A stretch of 64,000 bases of DNA from Chryseobacterium aquaeductus (lineage in GTDB: Bacteria; Bacteroidota; Bacteroidia; Flavobacteriales; Weeksellaceae), in the NCBI RefSeq assembly GCF_905175375.1, contig NZ_CAJIMS010000001.1, positions 372,001 through 436,000 on the forward strand, written 5' to 3'. Shown piece after piece: positions 1 through 8,271 of the stretch. The stretch's first letter is position 1, and each line of letters opens with the position of its first letter. The position numbers and the translations under genes are program-made. The notes beneath the pieces are model-generated. The model saw only the letters and a list, made by a program, of their open reading frames with translations. It made no database searches and had not been told where the DNA came from.

Positions 1-564
1 AATCACTCCATTATTTTCAAGCTTAAGAAAAGTTTCGTCTCTTTTTTGAGAAGCACTTAAATTTTCTTCTAAAACTTTAATCGATTGATTGGCTTTAAAT
101 AAATTGTTATACGCCTGAGCCACATTGTAAGCAATCGCAACCTTATCATTTTCACTGCTTAGTTTTGATGCTTCCACCAAATATTTTGCAGACTGAATTC
201 CGTATTTTATTCTTCCGCCACTGTAAATCGGAACACTTACATTCGCCGAACCATAAGCCACCTGATGAACTTCAGGACCACCTGCAGTTGAAACACCGGG
301 AATCTTCAGATCAATAGTTGGTTTCAACGGGAGGTAAAGATAACTTGCAGAGACACTCAGTTCCGGAAGTTGCCTGTTTTTAGCTTCCAAAAGATCAGCG
401 GTTGCTTCTTCTATTTTGGCGGCATCTATTTTTAAACTTTTACTGTTCTGAATTCCTAACTGAACCGCCTCATCAAGGTTAATTTGTTTTTTTTCCTGAG
501 CATGTGTATACACCATTCCTACAAAAAGGGACAGCAAAATAACTGAGTTATTTATTCTCTTCAT
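1..564 (-). CDS. TolC-family outer-membrane efflux protein (N-terminal part)
   Basis: The frame stays open from the ATG at 564 to the window edge (188 codons), so this is the N-terminal part of a longer gene. It starts with a hydrophobic signal peptide ending near THAQ. Then come IDLDEAVQ-like features of the outer-membrane factor family: NLDEAVQLGIQNSKSLKID, a helix with many Ala/Gln/Glu, and the first beta-strand region (LSVSASYLYLPLKPTID, then YGSANVSVPIYSGGRIKYG). These fit the periplasmic helices and membrane strands of TolC/NodT proteins, which form the outer-membrane duct of RND or MFP-linked efflux pumps. Its start overlaps the 3' end of the upstream TetR gene by 17 nt, so regulator and pump are probably co-transcribed. 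The substrate is unknown. Confidence 0.85.
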   Translation of the reverse strand, partial: MKRINNSVILLSLFVGMVYTHAQEKKQINLDEAVQLGIQNSKSLKIDAAKIEEATADLLEAKNRQLPELSVSASYLYLPLKPTIDLKIPGVSTAGGPEVHQVAYGSANVSVPIYSGGRIKYGIQSAKYLVEASKLSSENDKVAIAYNVAQAYNNLFKANQSIKVLEENLSASQKRDETFLKLENNGVI

Positions 565-1174
565 AACCTAAAAGGTCTTTTAAAATATGTTTGATATGTT
601 GTTTGAGTTCGTTGAAATACGTTTCCTCGAAAACCTTTTCATCTTCTTCATTTTTAAGAAAATCTTTATACATCTGTTTGGCATTCGAAGCATAAAATAA
701 AGTTCCGCTCACCGTAGAATGTAATAAGTAGATCGGTGGATTTTTAGTGAAAATTCCTTTCTGTAGACCATTTTCCAAAATTTTTGAATACATGCTGATG
801 AAACTCAGTTTTGTCTGTCTTATAAATTCTACAATCTGAGGATTATCACTGTACAACTGCTCTCTCTGCATGATTCTGAAAAATAACTTGTGGTTTCGTA
901 CTCTCTCTGCAAATTGATCTACTATTCTTTCAATTTTTTCCATTTCGTTAATATCTGTACGCTCAAGCATCTCATTAGAAAAGTATTGACCTTCACTCAT
1001 TCTATACTCCACCAGTTTCTCATAAAGTTTTTCTTTAGATCCGAAATAATAAGAGATCATTGAAATATTTACGTTTGCTGCTTTTGAAATTTCTCTTGTG
1101 GAAGTTCCTGCAAAACCCTTTTCAGCAAAGAGTTGTTCGGCAGCAAATAATATATTTTCTTCTTTTGTAACCAT
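548..1174 (-). CDS. TetR/AcrR-family transcriptional regulator
   Basis: This 208-residue protein has an N-terminal TetR helix-turn-helix (about residues 5-50: ILFAAEQLFAEKGFAGTSTR, then ISKAANVNISMISYYFGSKE) and a helical ligand-binding C-terminus. A longer frame runs upstream to 1225, but the ATG at 1174 (MVTKEEN) is preferred because TetR proteins begin just before the first helix and a TACATTTG promoter box lies 21 nt upstream. The stop overlaps the start of the TolC-type gene, so it probably controls an efflux operon and its own expression. A 6-bp inverted repeat AATCAA/TTGATT overlaps the promoter. The ligand cannot be told from sequence. Confidence 0.88.
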   Translation of the reverse strand: MVTKEENILFAAEQLFAEKGFAGTSTREISKAANVNISMISYYFGSKEKLYEKLVEYRMSEGQYFSNEMLERTDINEMEKIERIVDQFAERVRNHKLFFRIMQREQLYSDNPQIVEFIRQTKLSFISMYSKILENGLQKGIFTKNPPIYLLHSTVSGTLFYASNAKQMYKDFLKNEEDEKVFEETYFNELKQHIKHILKDLLGYEENK

Positions 1175-1195
1175 AATAATGTGTTTTTCCGGGTG

Positions 1196-1235
1196 CAAAT
1201 GTACATTTAATTTCAATAAAATCAAACGATTGATT
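1196..1235 (-). promoter_or_regulatory. Promoter and candidate TetR operator
   Basis: On the minus strand a TTTG (1226-1223) and TACATTTG (1203-1196) are separated by 19 nt, matching the Bacteroidetes -33/-7 arrangement. The interrupted palindrome AATCAA-ACGA-TTGATT (1220-1235) covers the -33 box, a natural place for autorepression by the TetR protein encoded just downstream. The operator assignment is inference. Confidence 0.6.
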
Positions 1236-1289
1236 GATTTTTGATTTAGATTTTTAAAATGAAGAAGATTGATTATAATAACAATCGCT

Positions 1290-1472
1290 AAAGAAGTTTA
1301 ATGAATGTCCGTTTATTTGCCTAATGAGTGTTTTTTTGAAAAATTGAAAAGTTTTATAAATTTTAAAATCATAAAAATCAATAAGTTACACTTTGATAAA
1401 GTTCTCAATTTTATCTCAAAAGTGGTTTAAATATTGGTTTAGGTCATTAAGCGGACATTCAAAAGAAGTTTA
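1290..1472. mobile_element. Putative MITE-like element with terminal inverted repeats and flanking direct repeats
   Basis: The ends at 1302-1311 (TGAATGTCCG) and 1452-1461 (CGGACATTCA) are exact inverted repeats. Similarity continues inward, with about 19 of 23 positions matching up to a shared CCTAA. Each end is flanked by the same 11 bp, AAAGAAGTTTA (1290-1300 and 1462-1472), which looks like a target-site duplication. The internal 140 bp is AT-rich and non-coding. This is the layout of a miniature non-autonomous transposable element about 160 bp long. The parent transposase is not in the window. Confidence 0.55.
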
Positions 1473-1519
1473 GTAGTTATTAATTAAAAAAGAAAAAATT
1501 CAGACAAAAGCCTGAATTA

Positions 1520-2638
1520 CTATGAATTTTTATGAATGTATCTTGAGAGTTTTATACCTAAATCTGTCCAGACTATTTTGGGATTTCCATTTCGGGTAAG
1601 ATGTAAATCTGCAGTATTGATTTCATCTAAAATGTTGATGATATTTGCGCCACTGATAAATTTGGAAAATCCAGCCCAGTTGAATCCACTAGCATCAATC
1701 TTCTTGTAAACTAACTCTTCAGAATGATAGTTTTGCAGTAATGCAAGTCTGAAAATTTCAGAAGCATAATTGAGAAAGTTTTTCTGCTTTTCTCTGTTCC
1801 AGCCGGCGATTTCTCTTGCCCAAAGAATGATATTCTTCAGAAATTCCGGTTTCTTTTTGACCATAAATGCATCACGTACCCATTGTACAAAAAGTTTTTC
1901 AAACTCAGGATTTTTGATTTCAGAATTCAGAAGTTTTATGGCTTCATTTAAATTACCTTGTGCTTCGTGGGTGACTACTTTCGCCTGCTCCTCTGTGGCT
2001 GCGAGTTGACTTTTCAGATAATTTTCCAAATCTTCATCGGAAATTCTCGGAACCTCAATAATTTGAGTTCGGGAAAGTATGGTCGGAAGAATGTCGTCGG
2101 TATTTTCAGCTGTTAAAAGAATAATGGTCTTGGCAGGTGGCTCTTCCAGAAATTTAAGAAATTTGTTAGATGCTGCCACATTCATTTTATCTGCTCTCCA
2201 AACAATGAGTATTTTGGTACCACCTTCAAAACTTTTTAAGGCAAACTTTTGATTTTGGTCATCAATTTCGTCTGCGGAAATAAATAATTGTTTGTTTTCT
2301 GAGTCTAAAAAAGCAGTCCAGTCGTCATAACTTGCATACGGTGAAGTAAGCATCATCTCCCGGAAATGATCAAATTTATTTTTACTTAATGAATTTTTGT
2401 TGTCGGTAAACACGGGGAAGCAGAAATGAAGATCCAGATGATTAAGATGTTCTACTTTTGAAGCTGCATTTTCGTTTTCACGATTCAGGATTTCTTTTGC
2501 GTAGGCTAAAACCAAAGGCATTGTACCATAACCTTCTTTCCCGATGAAAAGCTGGGCATGGCTCACTCTGTTTTCGGTGATGCTGTCTTGAAGAAGTTTT
2601 TTAAGGTTTTCCTGTCCGGCAATGTTTTCCCAATTCAT
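1520..2638 (-). CDS. holB: DNA polymerase III delta-prime subunit
   Basis: This 372-residue AAA+ clamp-loader protein starts WENIAGQENLKKLLQ and carries SHAQLFIGKEGYGTMPLVLA where a Walker A loop would be. The lysine of GxxGxGK is lost, as is usual for the non-hydrolysing delta-prime subunit. The block KFLKFLEEPPAKTIILLTAE followed by ILSRTQIIEVP contains the box VII/sensor 1 SRT (SRC-like) motif. The zinc-binding cysteines of E. coli HolB are absent. The protein helps load the beta sliding clamp in the replisome. A TATCTTTG promoter box ends four bases before its ATG. Confidence 0.9.
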   Translation of the reverse strand: MNWENIAGQENLKKLLQDSITENRVSHAQLFIGKEGYGTMPLVLAYAKEILNRENENAASKVEHLNHLDLHFCFPVFTDNKNSLSKNKFDHFREMMLTSPYASYDDWTAFLDSENKQLFISADEIDDQNQKFALKSFEGGTKILIVWRADKMNVAASNKFLKFLEEPPAKTIILLTAENTDDILPTILSRTQIIEVPRISDEDLENYLKSQLAATEEQAKVVTHEAQGNLNEAIKLLNSEIKNPEFEKLFVQWVRDAFMVKKKPEFLKNIILWAREIAGWNREKQKNFLNYASEIFRLALLQNYHSEELVYKKIDASGFNWAGFSKFISGANIINILDEINTADLHLTRNGNPKIVWTDLGIKLSRYIHKNS

Positions 2639-2642
2639 GTTT

Positions 2643-2650
2643 CAAAGATA
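2643..2650 (-). promoter_or_regulatory. -7 promoter box of holB, probably leaderless
   Basis: TATCTTTG on the minus strand is followed by only AAAC before the holB ATG. A possible -33 TTG lies at 2677-2675, 24 nt upstream. At the usual distance for Bacteroidetes promoters, transcription would start at or next to the ATG, leaving no room for a ribosome binding site. Confidence 0.5.
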
Positions 2651-2856
2651 AAAGAAATTTGCGAAAAAGGGAATCAATGAATTGTCAATTTTGCTGCGCA
2701 AGTGAATAATAAATTTCTTAAAACATAAAAATGGACACTGAAGTCAATTCACGATTGACAATTCACCATAATATCCCCTTAACAAACTTTAACCTCAGTA
2801 AATTTTTACAATTCATTAATATTTAAGATATTTGCGCATTATTTTAAAAATATAGA

Positions 2857-4149
2857 ATGAAAAAAATTTTTGTACTATCATTCATTTCAGTTGGGTACTT
2901 CCTTAATGCGCAGAATTTGAGTAACTCACCTTATGCGACTTATGGAATTGGTGATGTAAAATATGATAATACTATTGAAAATGCCTCAATGGGAGGAATT
3001 TCTACCGCTTATATAAGTGATTTTAGCAGTAATTTCAACTTCGGAAACCCTGCAAACAACAGTAACTTCGATTTAACAAGTATTAAACTTGAAGCTACTA
3101 ATGAAAATAATTACTTCAAAACTGATTATAATAATACAAAGTCTACAAAACATTCTACGTATTTATCTAATATTTCATTGGCGTTTCCTATTTCTTCCAA
3201 AATAAAAATGGGACTTTTGTATCAGCCATACAGCTCAAAAAGCTATGATATTATTAACACGGAAATAATCACAGATGAAATAACGGGTCAACAAACCATT
3301 TATGGAAACCGTTTCAGAGGTAGCGGAACATTGAATACCGCACAAGCAGCATTATCATACAAAATAAATTCTGAGCTTGCTGTAGGTGTACGTGCCAATT
3401 TGTATTTCGGAAATTTGTATGATACAAATGAATTTACAACTTCTGACGCTGAATTGATCAACGGATATGAAACTAAAAACAGCATCAGAAATTTAAACTT
3501 TACTTTAGGTACAAGTTATCAGAAACTGAATACAAGTACAGATCGTAAGTTCACAGTGGGTGCAACGGCAACCTTTGGTAATACCAGTAATATGAACACT
3601 GAATATCTGAACAGTACCTATTATTACACCGACGGAGAAGTAAAAGCCGGAGAAACCATTATAGATTCTAAAAGTACAAGTTCTAAAAACCTATTGCCAC
3701 TACAAGCATCATTAGGTGTTGGATACGGTAGTGAAAATCAATGGTTTTTATCTGCTCAGCTAGATTATAAAAAAGGAGAAACTATAAGTTATTTTGGAAA
3801 TACTTTTGCTTTTAACGATTCTTACAGAGTTTCTGCCGGGGGTTGGTATCTACCGAATTACAACAACTTTAGAAGTTATTTTTCTAGAATAGTTTATCGC
3901 TACGGTGCATTCTATGAGAAAGGAAATCTTGAGATTGCAGGAAACAATATCAATAAATTTGGGGTTTCTGCAGGAGTAATGCTTCCGTTTAAAACCAGCA
4001 GCATCACAAGAATGAGTGGTCTTGAAATTGGTGTAGAACTTGGTAAAAGAGGTACTTTAAAAGACAATTTGATTAATCAAAATTTTATTAATTTAAGAGT
4101 AGGATTCAATTTTGCTGATAAATGGTTTAGAAAATCACTTTATAACTAA
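2857..4149 (+). CDS. Outer-membrane beta-barrel protein upstream of lptC
   Basis: The 430-residue product has a signal peptide (MKKIFVLSFISVGYFLNAQ) and an N-terminal motif SNSPYATYGIGDVKYDN with NASMGGISTAY, as in FadL/PorV-like Bacteroidetes barrel proteins. The rest alternates aromatic and polar residues in many beta strands (YKINSELAVGVRANLYFGN, GVGYGSENQWFLSAQLDYKK) and ends in an aromatic-rich strand (LRVGFNFADKWF). It is followed after 1 nt by lptC, so the two are probably one operon, which hints at an envelope role. The specific function is unknown, and no typical T9SS C-terminal domain is seen. Confidence 0.8.
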   Translation: MKKIFVLSFISVGYFLNAQNLSNSPYATYGIGDVKYDNTIENASMGGISTAYISDFSSNFNFGNPANNSNFDLTSIKLEATNENNYFKTDYNNTKSTKHSTYLSNISLAFPISSKIKMGLLYQPYSSKSYDIINTEIITDEITGQQTIYGNRFRGSGTLNTAQAALSYKINSELAVGVRANLYFGNLYDTNEFTTSDAELINGYETKNSIRNLNFTLGTSYQKLNTSTDRKFTVGATATFGNTSNMNTEYLNSTYYYTDGEVKAGETIIDSKSTSSKNLLPLQASLGVGYGSENQWFLSAQLDYKKGETISYFGNTFAFNDSYRVSAGGWYLPNYNNFRSYFSRIVYRYGAFYEKGNLEIAGNNINKFGVSAGVMLPFKTSSITRMSGLEIGVELGKRGTLKDNLINQNFINLRVGFNFADKWFRKSLYN

Positions 4150-4150
4150 A

Positions 4151-4747
4151 ATGAAATTGATCTCAAACATATCATATAAAAATATAGCATACCTTTTTAG
4201 TTGTGCTATATTTTTTATATTGAGTTCCTGCGAAGAAGATCTGACGAAGCAAAACGAAAATCAAAGTAAAAATTTCCCTTCACAGATTATTAATAATGCC
4301 AAGATTACAAGGAGAGATTCAGGAGTTGTTACGATGAGGGCGACTGCTCCTATCATTGAACAGTATCAACTGATAGACAGTCCTTACACCATTGCCAGAA
4401 GAGGTATGAAGATAGAATTTTTTGACAAGAAAAATCCTAAAAAACCTGGTAATATTACTGCAAAATTCGCTAAAATATATGAATACAAGCAGTTCTACGA
4501 GGCGAGAGGTGATGTAAAAATCTTAACGAGTGACGGACAAAGATTTGCCACACAAAGCGTTTTTTGGGATCAGAGAAAAAACAGAATTTACACAAGAGAT
4601 ACTGTATATACAACAACTGCAGACGGTTCTGTATTGGTTGGTGCCAACGGAATGACCGCAAAAGATGATTTCTCAGAATATACTTTCTACAACAATTCCG
4701 GAGATCTGGACATCAGCAAAAGTAAAATTGCAGAATCTAAAAAATAA
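4151..4747 (+). CDS. lptC: LPS export protein LptC
   Basis: The 198-residue lipoprotein has an N-terminal hydrophobic segment ending in the lipobox LSSC, followed by acidic residues. It then shows an OstA/LptC-like beta-jellyroll (KIEFFDKKNPKKPGNITAKF, YEARGDVKILTSDGQRFATQ, KNRIYTRDTVYTTTADGSVL). In this family the protein sits in the inner membrane/periplasm and passes lipopolysaccharide from LptBFG to LptA. A start at 4112 inside the preceding gene is possible in frame, but the ATG at 4151 gives a proper signal sequence. lptB is in this window at 18.2 kb; lptF/G and lptA are not. Confidence 0.85.
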   Translation: MKLISNISYKNIAYLFSCAIFFILSSCEEDLTKQNENQSKNFPSQIINNAKITRRDSGVVTMRATAPIIEQYQLIDSPYTIARRGMKIEFFDKKNPKKPGNITAKFAKIYEYKQFYEARGDVKILTSDGQRFATQSVFWDQRKNRIYTRDTVYTTTADGSVLVGANGMTAKDDFSEYTFYNNSGDLDISKSKIAESKK

Positions 4748-4759
4748 ACTTTAAAAACA

Positions 4760-5806
4760 ATGGTTTTTCATGCAATCGGATTAATGTCGGGAACAAGCTT
4801 AGACGGTTTGGATATTTGTCTGGCAAAGTTTGAAAATCAAAATTTGGTCTGGAAATTTGAAATTTTACAGGCTGAAACTCTTCCCTATTCCGAAAAATGG
4901 GAAAATAAACTTAGAAATTCAATCCTTTTATCGGCTCAGGAACTTCTGGAACTTCATTCTGAGTACGGATTTTATTTAGGTAAAGCTGTAAAAAATTTCA
5001 TTCAAAAATATAATCTTACGCAAATTGATGTCATCGCATCGCATGGCCATACTGTTTTTCATCAACCTCAAAAAAAATTTACTTTACAGATTGGTGACGG
5101 ACGAGCCATTAAAATAGAAACCGGTTTGAATGTCGTCTACGATTTTAGGACGCAGGATGTTTTGATGGGCGGAAATGGCGCTCCTCTAGTCCCAATAGGA
5201 GACGAACTACTCTTTTTAAAATATGATGCCTGCTTGAATCTAGGTGGCTTTTCTAATATTTCATTAAAGTTAAATAATGAAAGAATTGCTTTTGATATTG
5301 CTCCGGTGAACATTGTCTTAAATAAATTAGCGCAAAACTTTAATCAGAATTTTGATAAAAATGGAGATTTTGCAAGACAAGGGAAAATAAAAAATCAACT
5401 GCTTGAAAAACTAAATTCTCTACAATTTTATAATCAAACTCATCCGAAATCTTTAGGGATTGAATGGTGTAATGAGAATATATTTCCTTTATTTGAAGCT
5501 CTAGATTCGAAAGATGTTTTAGCCACTTTTACAGAACATACAGCGATGCAGATTTCAACGGTTATCAACGAGTATGAATTTAAAAAAGTCCTTTTTACAG
5601 GAGGTGGAACCTACAATTCTTTTTTGGTAGAAAAAATCAGAGAAAAAACACATTCAGAAATTGTGATTCCTGAAAAAGAGATTGTAGATTTTAAAGAAGC
5701 TTTTATTTTCGCATTTATGGGTGTTTTGCGAATGAACAATGAAATTAATGTTTTTGCTTCTGCTACAGGGAGCACAAATGATCACAGCTCCGGAATTATT
5801 GCATAA
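4760..5806 (+). CDS. anmK: Anhydro-N-acetylmuramic acid kinase
   Basis: The 348-residue protein begins with the AnmK signature IGLMSGTSLDGLDICLAKF and contains the sugar-kinase motifs ASHGHTVFHQP, LQIGDGRAI, YDFRTQDVLMGGNGAPLVP and VLFTGGGTYNSFL. AnmK cleaves and phosphorylates 1,6-anhydro-MurNAc to MurNAc-6-phosphate during peptidoglycan recycling in the cytoplasm. Length is close to the family norm (about 350-370). It starts 12 nt after lptC and is probably co-transcribed with it. Confidence 0.93.
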   Translation: MVFHAIGLMSGTSLDGLDICLAKFENQNLVWKFEILQAETLPYSEKWENKLRNSILLSAQELLELHSEYGFYLGKAVKNFIQKYNLTQIDVIASHGHTVFHQPQKKFTLQIGDGRAIKIETGLNVVYDFRTQDVLMGGNGAPLVPIGDELLFLKYDACLNLGGFSNISLKLNNERIAFDIAPVNIVLNKLAQNFNQNFDKNGDFARQGKIKNQLLEKLNSLQFYNQTHPKSLGIEWCNENIFPLFEALDSKDVLATFTEHTAMQISTVINEYEFKKVLFTGGGTYNSFLVEKIREKTHSEIVIPEKEIVDFKEAFIFAFMGVLRMNNEINVFASATGSTNDHSSGIIA

Positions 5807-5808
5807 AA

Positions 5809-5830
5809 AAACCCTCATTACTGAAGGTTT
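5809..5830. terminator. Weak hairpin terminator between convergent genes
   Basis: AAACC (5809-5813) can pair with GGTTT (5826-5830), with one more T-A pair inside. It sits between the ends of anmK and the minus-strand SRPBCC gene, has a run of A on its left, and could serve the minus strand best. Confidence 0.4.
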
Positions 5831-5836
5831 CGATCT

Positions 5837-6226
5837 TTATTTATAAGCTTCAATCTTATCTGTTAAAGTGTTGATGAAATTCTGAAGCGGTTTCTCAACC
5901 ATCATTTTGATGAAAGGATTAAATTTTCCTTCAAAAAGCATCTGAACTTCCGTCTGGTTTTCACTAAGAGGTTTCAAAGTTGCCGTAAGTGTAAAGTCTA
6001 AACTTGAACTTGCAGATGTTAAAACTGCTTTTTCTTCGGTAACTTCGGCGATCTTTAATGCAATCTCGGGCATACCCTGAAGTCCGAATTTGAACCCATC
6101 TTCTCTGCTTTCAAACTTCTGAAGACCGTCTGGCATAAAATCTTTGTAGTTTTCCGGTGTTTTTAGTAACTCAGATAACTCTTTAGATGATTTATTGACA
6201 ACAATTTTTCGTCCTTCTAAATTCAT
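5837..6226 (-). CDS. SRPBCC-like (START/polyketide cyclase fold) protein
   Basis: A 129-residue soluble protein with the short helix-grip pattern: an N-terminal strand (MNLEGRKIVVNKSSKELSEL), a central run of strands (LPEIALKI..VLTSASSSLDFTLTATL, with QTEVQMLFEGKFNPF) and a C-terminal amphipathic helix (LQNFINTLTDKIEAYK). Such proteins bind lipids or other hydrophobic ligands, and the ligand here is unknown. It is transcribed divergently from the Nudix gene with overlapping promoter boxes. Family level is inferred from fold-like patterns only. Confidence 0.65.
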   Translation of the reverse strand: MNLEGRKIVVNKSSKELSELLKTPENYKDFMPDGLQKFESREDGFKFGLQGMPEIALKIAEVTEEKAVLTSASSSLDFTLTATLKPLSENQTEVQMLFEGKFNPFIKMMVEKPLQNFINTLTDKIEAYK

Positions 6227-6231
6227 TTCTT

Positions 6232-6260
6232 TATTTTTGTATTAAATTCCTACAAATGTA
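6232..6260. promoter_or_regulatory. Overlapping divergent promoter boxes
   Basis: On the plus strand TATTTTTG (6232-6239) lies 16 nt before the Nudix ATG. On the minus strand TACATTTG (6260-6253) lies 26 nt before the SRPBCC ATG and overlaps the Nudix start codon. Both match TAnnTTTG; no convincing -33 box was found for either. Confidence 0.45.
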
Positions 6261-6867
6261 TAAAGTTTTTGTGAACGAAAAAAAATTATTGCTGTCTAAA
6301 CAGTCTGAAAATTTAGAAAAAACTTTGAAATACGACAGTTTCACAACTTTAGAGATTGCGCTCGATCTTCTACAAAATACATCCGTAAAAGAACTGAATG
6401 TTTACGGAGAACAGATTGAAGAAATTTGGGAAGAATTTAAAAAACTTTTCAGAATCATTGAAGCAGCGGGCGGTATCGTCAATAGACCAAATGGAGATGT
6501 TCTTTTCATCAAAAGATTGGGAAAATGGGATCTGCCAAAAGGTAAAATGGAGAAAGGTGAATCTCGTGAAGAATCTGCCGTACGCGAAATTGAAGAAGAG
6601 ACCAATTTACAAAATGTGGAACTTTTAGATTTCATCAATACCACTTACCATATTTACACTGAAAGAAATGGCGACAAAGTGCTGAAATACACGCATTGGT
6701 TTGAGATGAATTTCGATGGTAAAGATACCTCAAAACCACAGCTGGAAGAAGGAATTACAGAAGTTGCATGGAAAAACACTACACAGATTGAAAATGAAGT
6801 TTTTCCGAGTACATTCAAAAATATTCAATTGATTATAAAAGAATTTTGGCAGACCAAAGCTAAATAA
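6256..6867 (+). CDS. Nudix hydrolase
   Basis: The 203-residue protein has a clear Nudix box at about residues 95-117 (GKMEKGESREESAVREIEEE, ending TNL), with the metal-binding REIEEE glutamates intact. The preceding GGIVNRPNGDVLFIKRLGKW and the later YTHWFEMNFDG are typical of NUDIX proteins acting on nucleotide or diphosphate substrates. A 75-residue N-terminal extension precedes the Nudix domain. The substrate is not predictable. The 3' end overlaps the convergent murF end by 8 nt. Confidence 0.88.
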   Translation: MYKVFVNEKKLLLSKQSENLEKTLKYDSFTTLEIALDLLQNTSVKELNVYGEQIEEIWEEFKKLFRIIEAAGGIVNRPNGDVLFIKRLGKWDLPKGKMEKGESREESAVREIEEETNLQNVELLDFINTTYHIYTERNGDKVLKYTHWFEMNFDGKDTSKPQLEEGITEVAWKNTTQIENEVFPSTFKNIQLIIKEFWQTKAK

Positions 6868-8131
6868 AATCAATCGCTTTTTCTAAGGAAATTCCTCGTG
6901 ATGCTTTTAACAAAACATTTTCCGACTGTATTTTGTTTGAAATTAAATATTCTATCAATTCAGCGGTATTTTCAAAAGATTGTGAAGAATCATTCACTGC
7001 CTTGAAATGCTTTCCTACTGTAATAATTTCATTAAAACCTAAATCATGAGCAGTTTTTAGAATCTCTTGGTGTTCTTTCACACTGTCTTCTCCCAACTCA
7101 AGCATATCACCAATAATAATTGTTTTAGTACCTTCAAAGGTGATAAAATTTTGTAGAGAAGCTGCCATCGAACTCGGATTTGCATTATAGGTATCTAAAA
7201 CCAGCGTTTTATTTTCTCTTTTTACAATCTGAGAACGCATATTGGTAGGCATATAATCTTCTATTGCTGTTTTTATCTGGCTTTTTCCTACACCGAAATG
7301 CAATCCGAAACTTGCTGCAGCACAAAGATTGGTGAAATTGTAATCTCCGGTAAGCTGTGACAGAGCTTTTGTATCCTGATAATCTAGTCCAACAAAGTGA
7401 TCATCAGAAAATATTTCAAAAAAATAATCGGAAGTTCGTTTTCCAAAAGTTATTTTTGAATCGTAATCCACCGTTTTTTCAACCTGAATCTGATCATTTT
7501 CGTTCACTAAAATGGTTTGCTGATTGTTTTTTAGATAATCATACAACTCAGATTTGCCTTTGACAACGCCTTCAAAACCTCCGAAGCCTTCTAAATGAGC
7601 TTTCCCGAAATTGGTAATGTATCCAAAATCAGGCTTTGCTAAAATACAAAGAAGTTCAATTTCTTTTTGATGATTGGCTCCCATTTCTACGACAGCCATC
7701 TCATGTTCTGGTTTTACAGATAAAATAGTGAGAGGAACACCAATATGATTATTTAAATTTCCTGATGTATATTGCACATTATATTTCTGCGACAAAACAG
7801 CGTGAATGAGTTCCTTGGTTGTAGTTTTCCCATTACTGCCAGTGAGCCCAATAACAGGGATTTGTAATTGATCTCTGTGGTAAACAGCAAGCTCCTGTAG
7901 AAATTGTAGAGTTGACGGTACATAAAAAATATTTTTATCCGTATTTTCAAACCTTTTATCCTCAACGATTACTGCCAATGCACCCTCACTGATTGCCTGG
8001 TCAGCAAACGAAGCCGCGTTAAAATTGTCACCAGAAAAGGCAAAGAAAATATCTTTCGCATTTATTTTTCTGCTGTCAATTGTTACTTTTTCAGCTTTTA
8101 AAAATAATGGATAAAACTGTTTTACATTCAT
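6860..8131 (-). CDS. murF: UDP-MurNAc-tripeptide:D-Ala-D-Ala ligase MurF
   Basis: A 423-residue Mur ligase with N-terminal domain TIDSRKINAKDIFFAFSG, the ATP-binding loop GLTGSNGKTTTKEL (about residues 95-108), the central AVVEMGANHQKEIELL with YITNFGKAHLEGFGG, and C-terminal LVLDTYNANPSSM and GDMLELGEDS. It adds D-Ala-D-Ala to the peptidoglycan precursor in the cytoplasm. It lies downstream of gldJ on the same strand, the order seen in Flavobacterium johnsoniae, but a strong terminator separates the two. Confidence 0.95.
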   Translation of the reverse strand: MNVKQFYPLFLKAEKVTIDSRKINAKDIFFAFSGDNFNAASFADQAISEGALAVIVEDKRFENTDKNIFYVPSTLQFLQELAVYHRDQLQIPVIGLTGSNGKTTTKELIHAVLSQKYNVQYTSGNLNNHIGVPLTILSVKPEHEMAVVEMGANHQKEIELLCILAKPDFGYITNFGKAHLEGFGGFEGVVKGKSELYDYLKNNQQTILVNENDQIQVEKTVDYDSKITFGKRTSDYFFEIFSDDHFVGLDYQDTKALSQLTGDYNFTNLCAAASFGLHFGVGKSQIKTAIEDYMPTNMRSQIVKRENKTLVLDTYNANPSSMAASLQNFITFEGTKTIIIGDMLELGEDSVKEHQEILKTAHDLGFNEIITVGKHFKAVNDSSQSFENTAELIEYLISNKIQSENVLLKASRGISLEKAIDFI

Positions 8132-8222
8132 GTAGAAATATATTTATTAAAGGTCGCGTATTTTAAAAGACTAACAACTATCTCAGTATTTTGATACGTG
8201 TGATTACCACGCATCAAAAATA

Positions 8223-8254
8223 AAAAAACCTCCCGAAAATTCGAGAGGTTTTTT
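8223..8254 (-). terminator. Rho-independent terminator after gldJ
   Basis: AAAAAACCTC (8223-8232) pairs with GAGGTTTTTT (8245-8254). The loop can extend through CGAA/TTCG. On the minus strand the hairpin is followed by a T run, placed 18 bp after the gldJ stop. Confidence 0.85.
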
Positions 8255-8271
8255 GTAAGTATTTTGAAATA

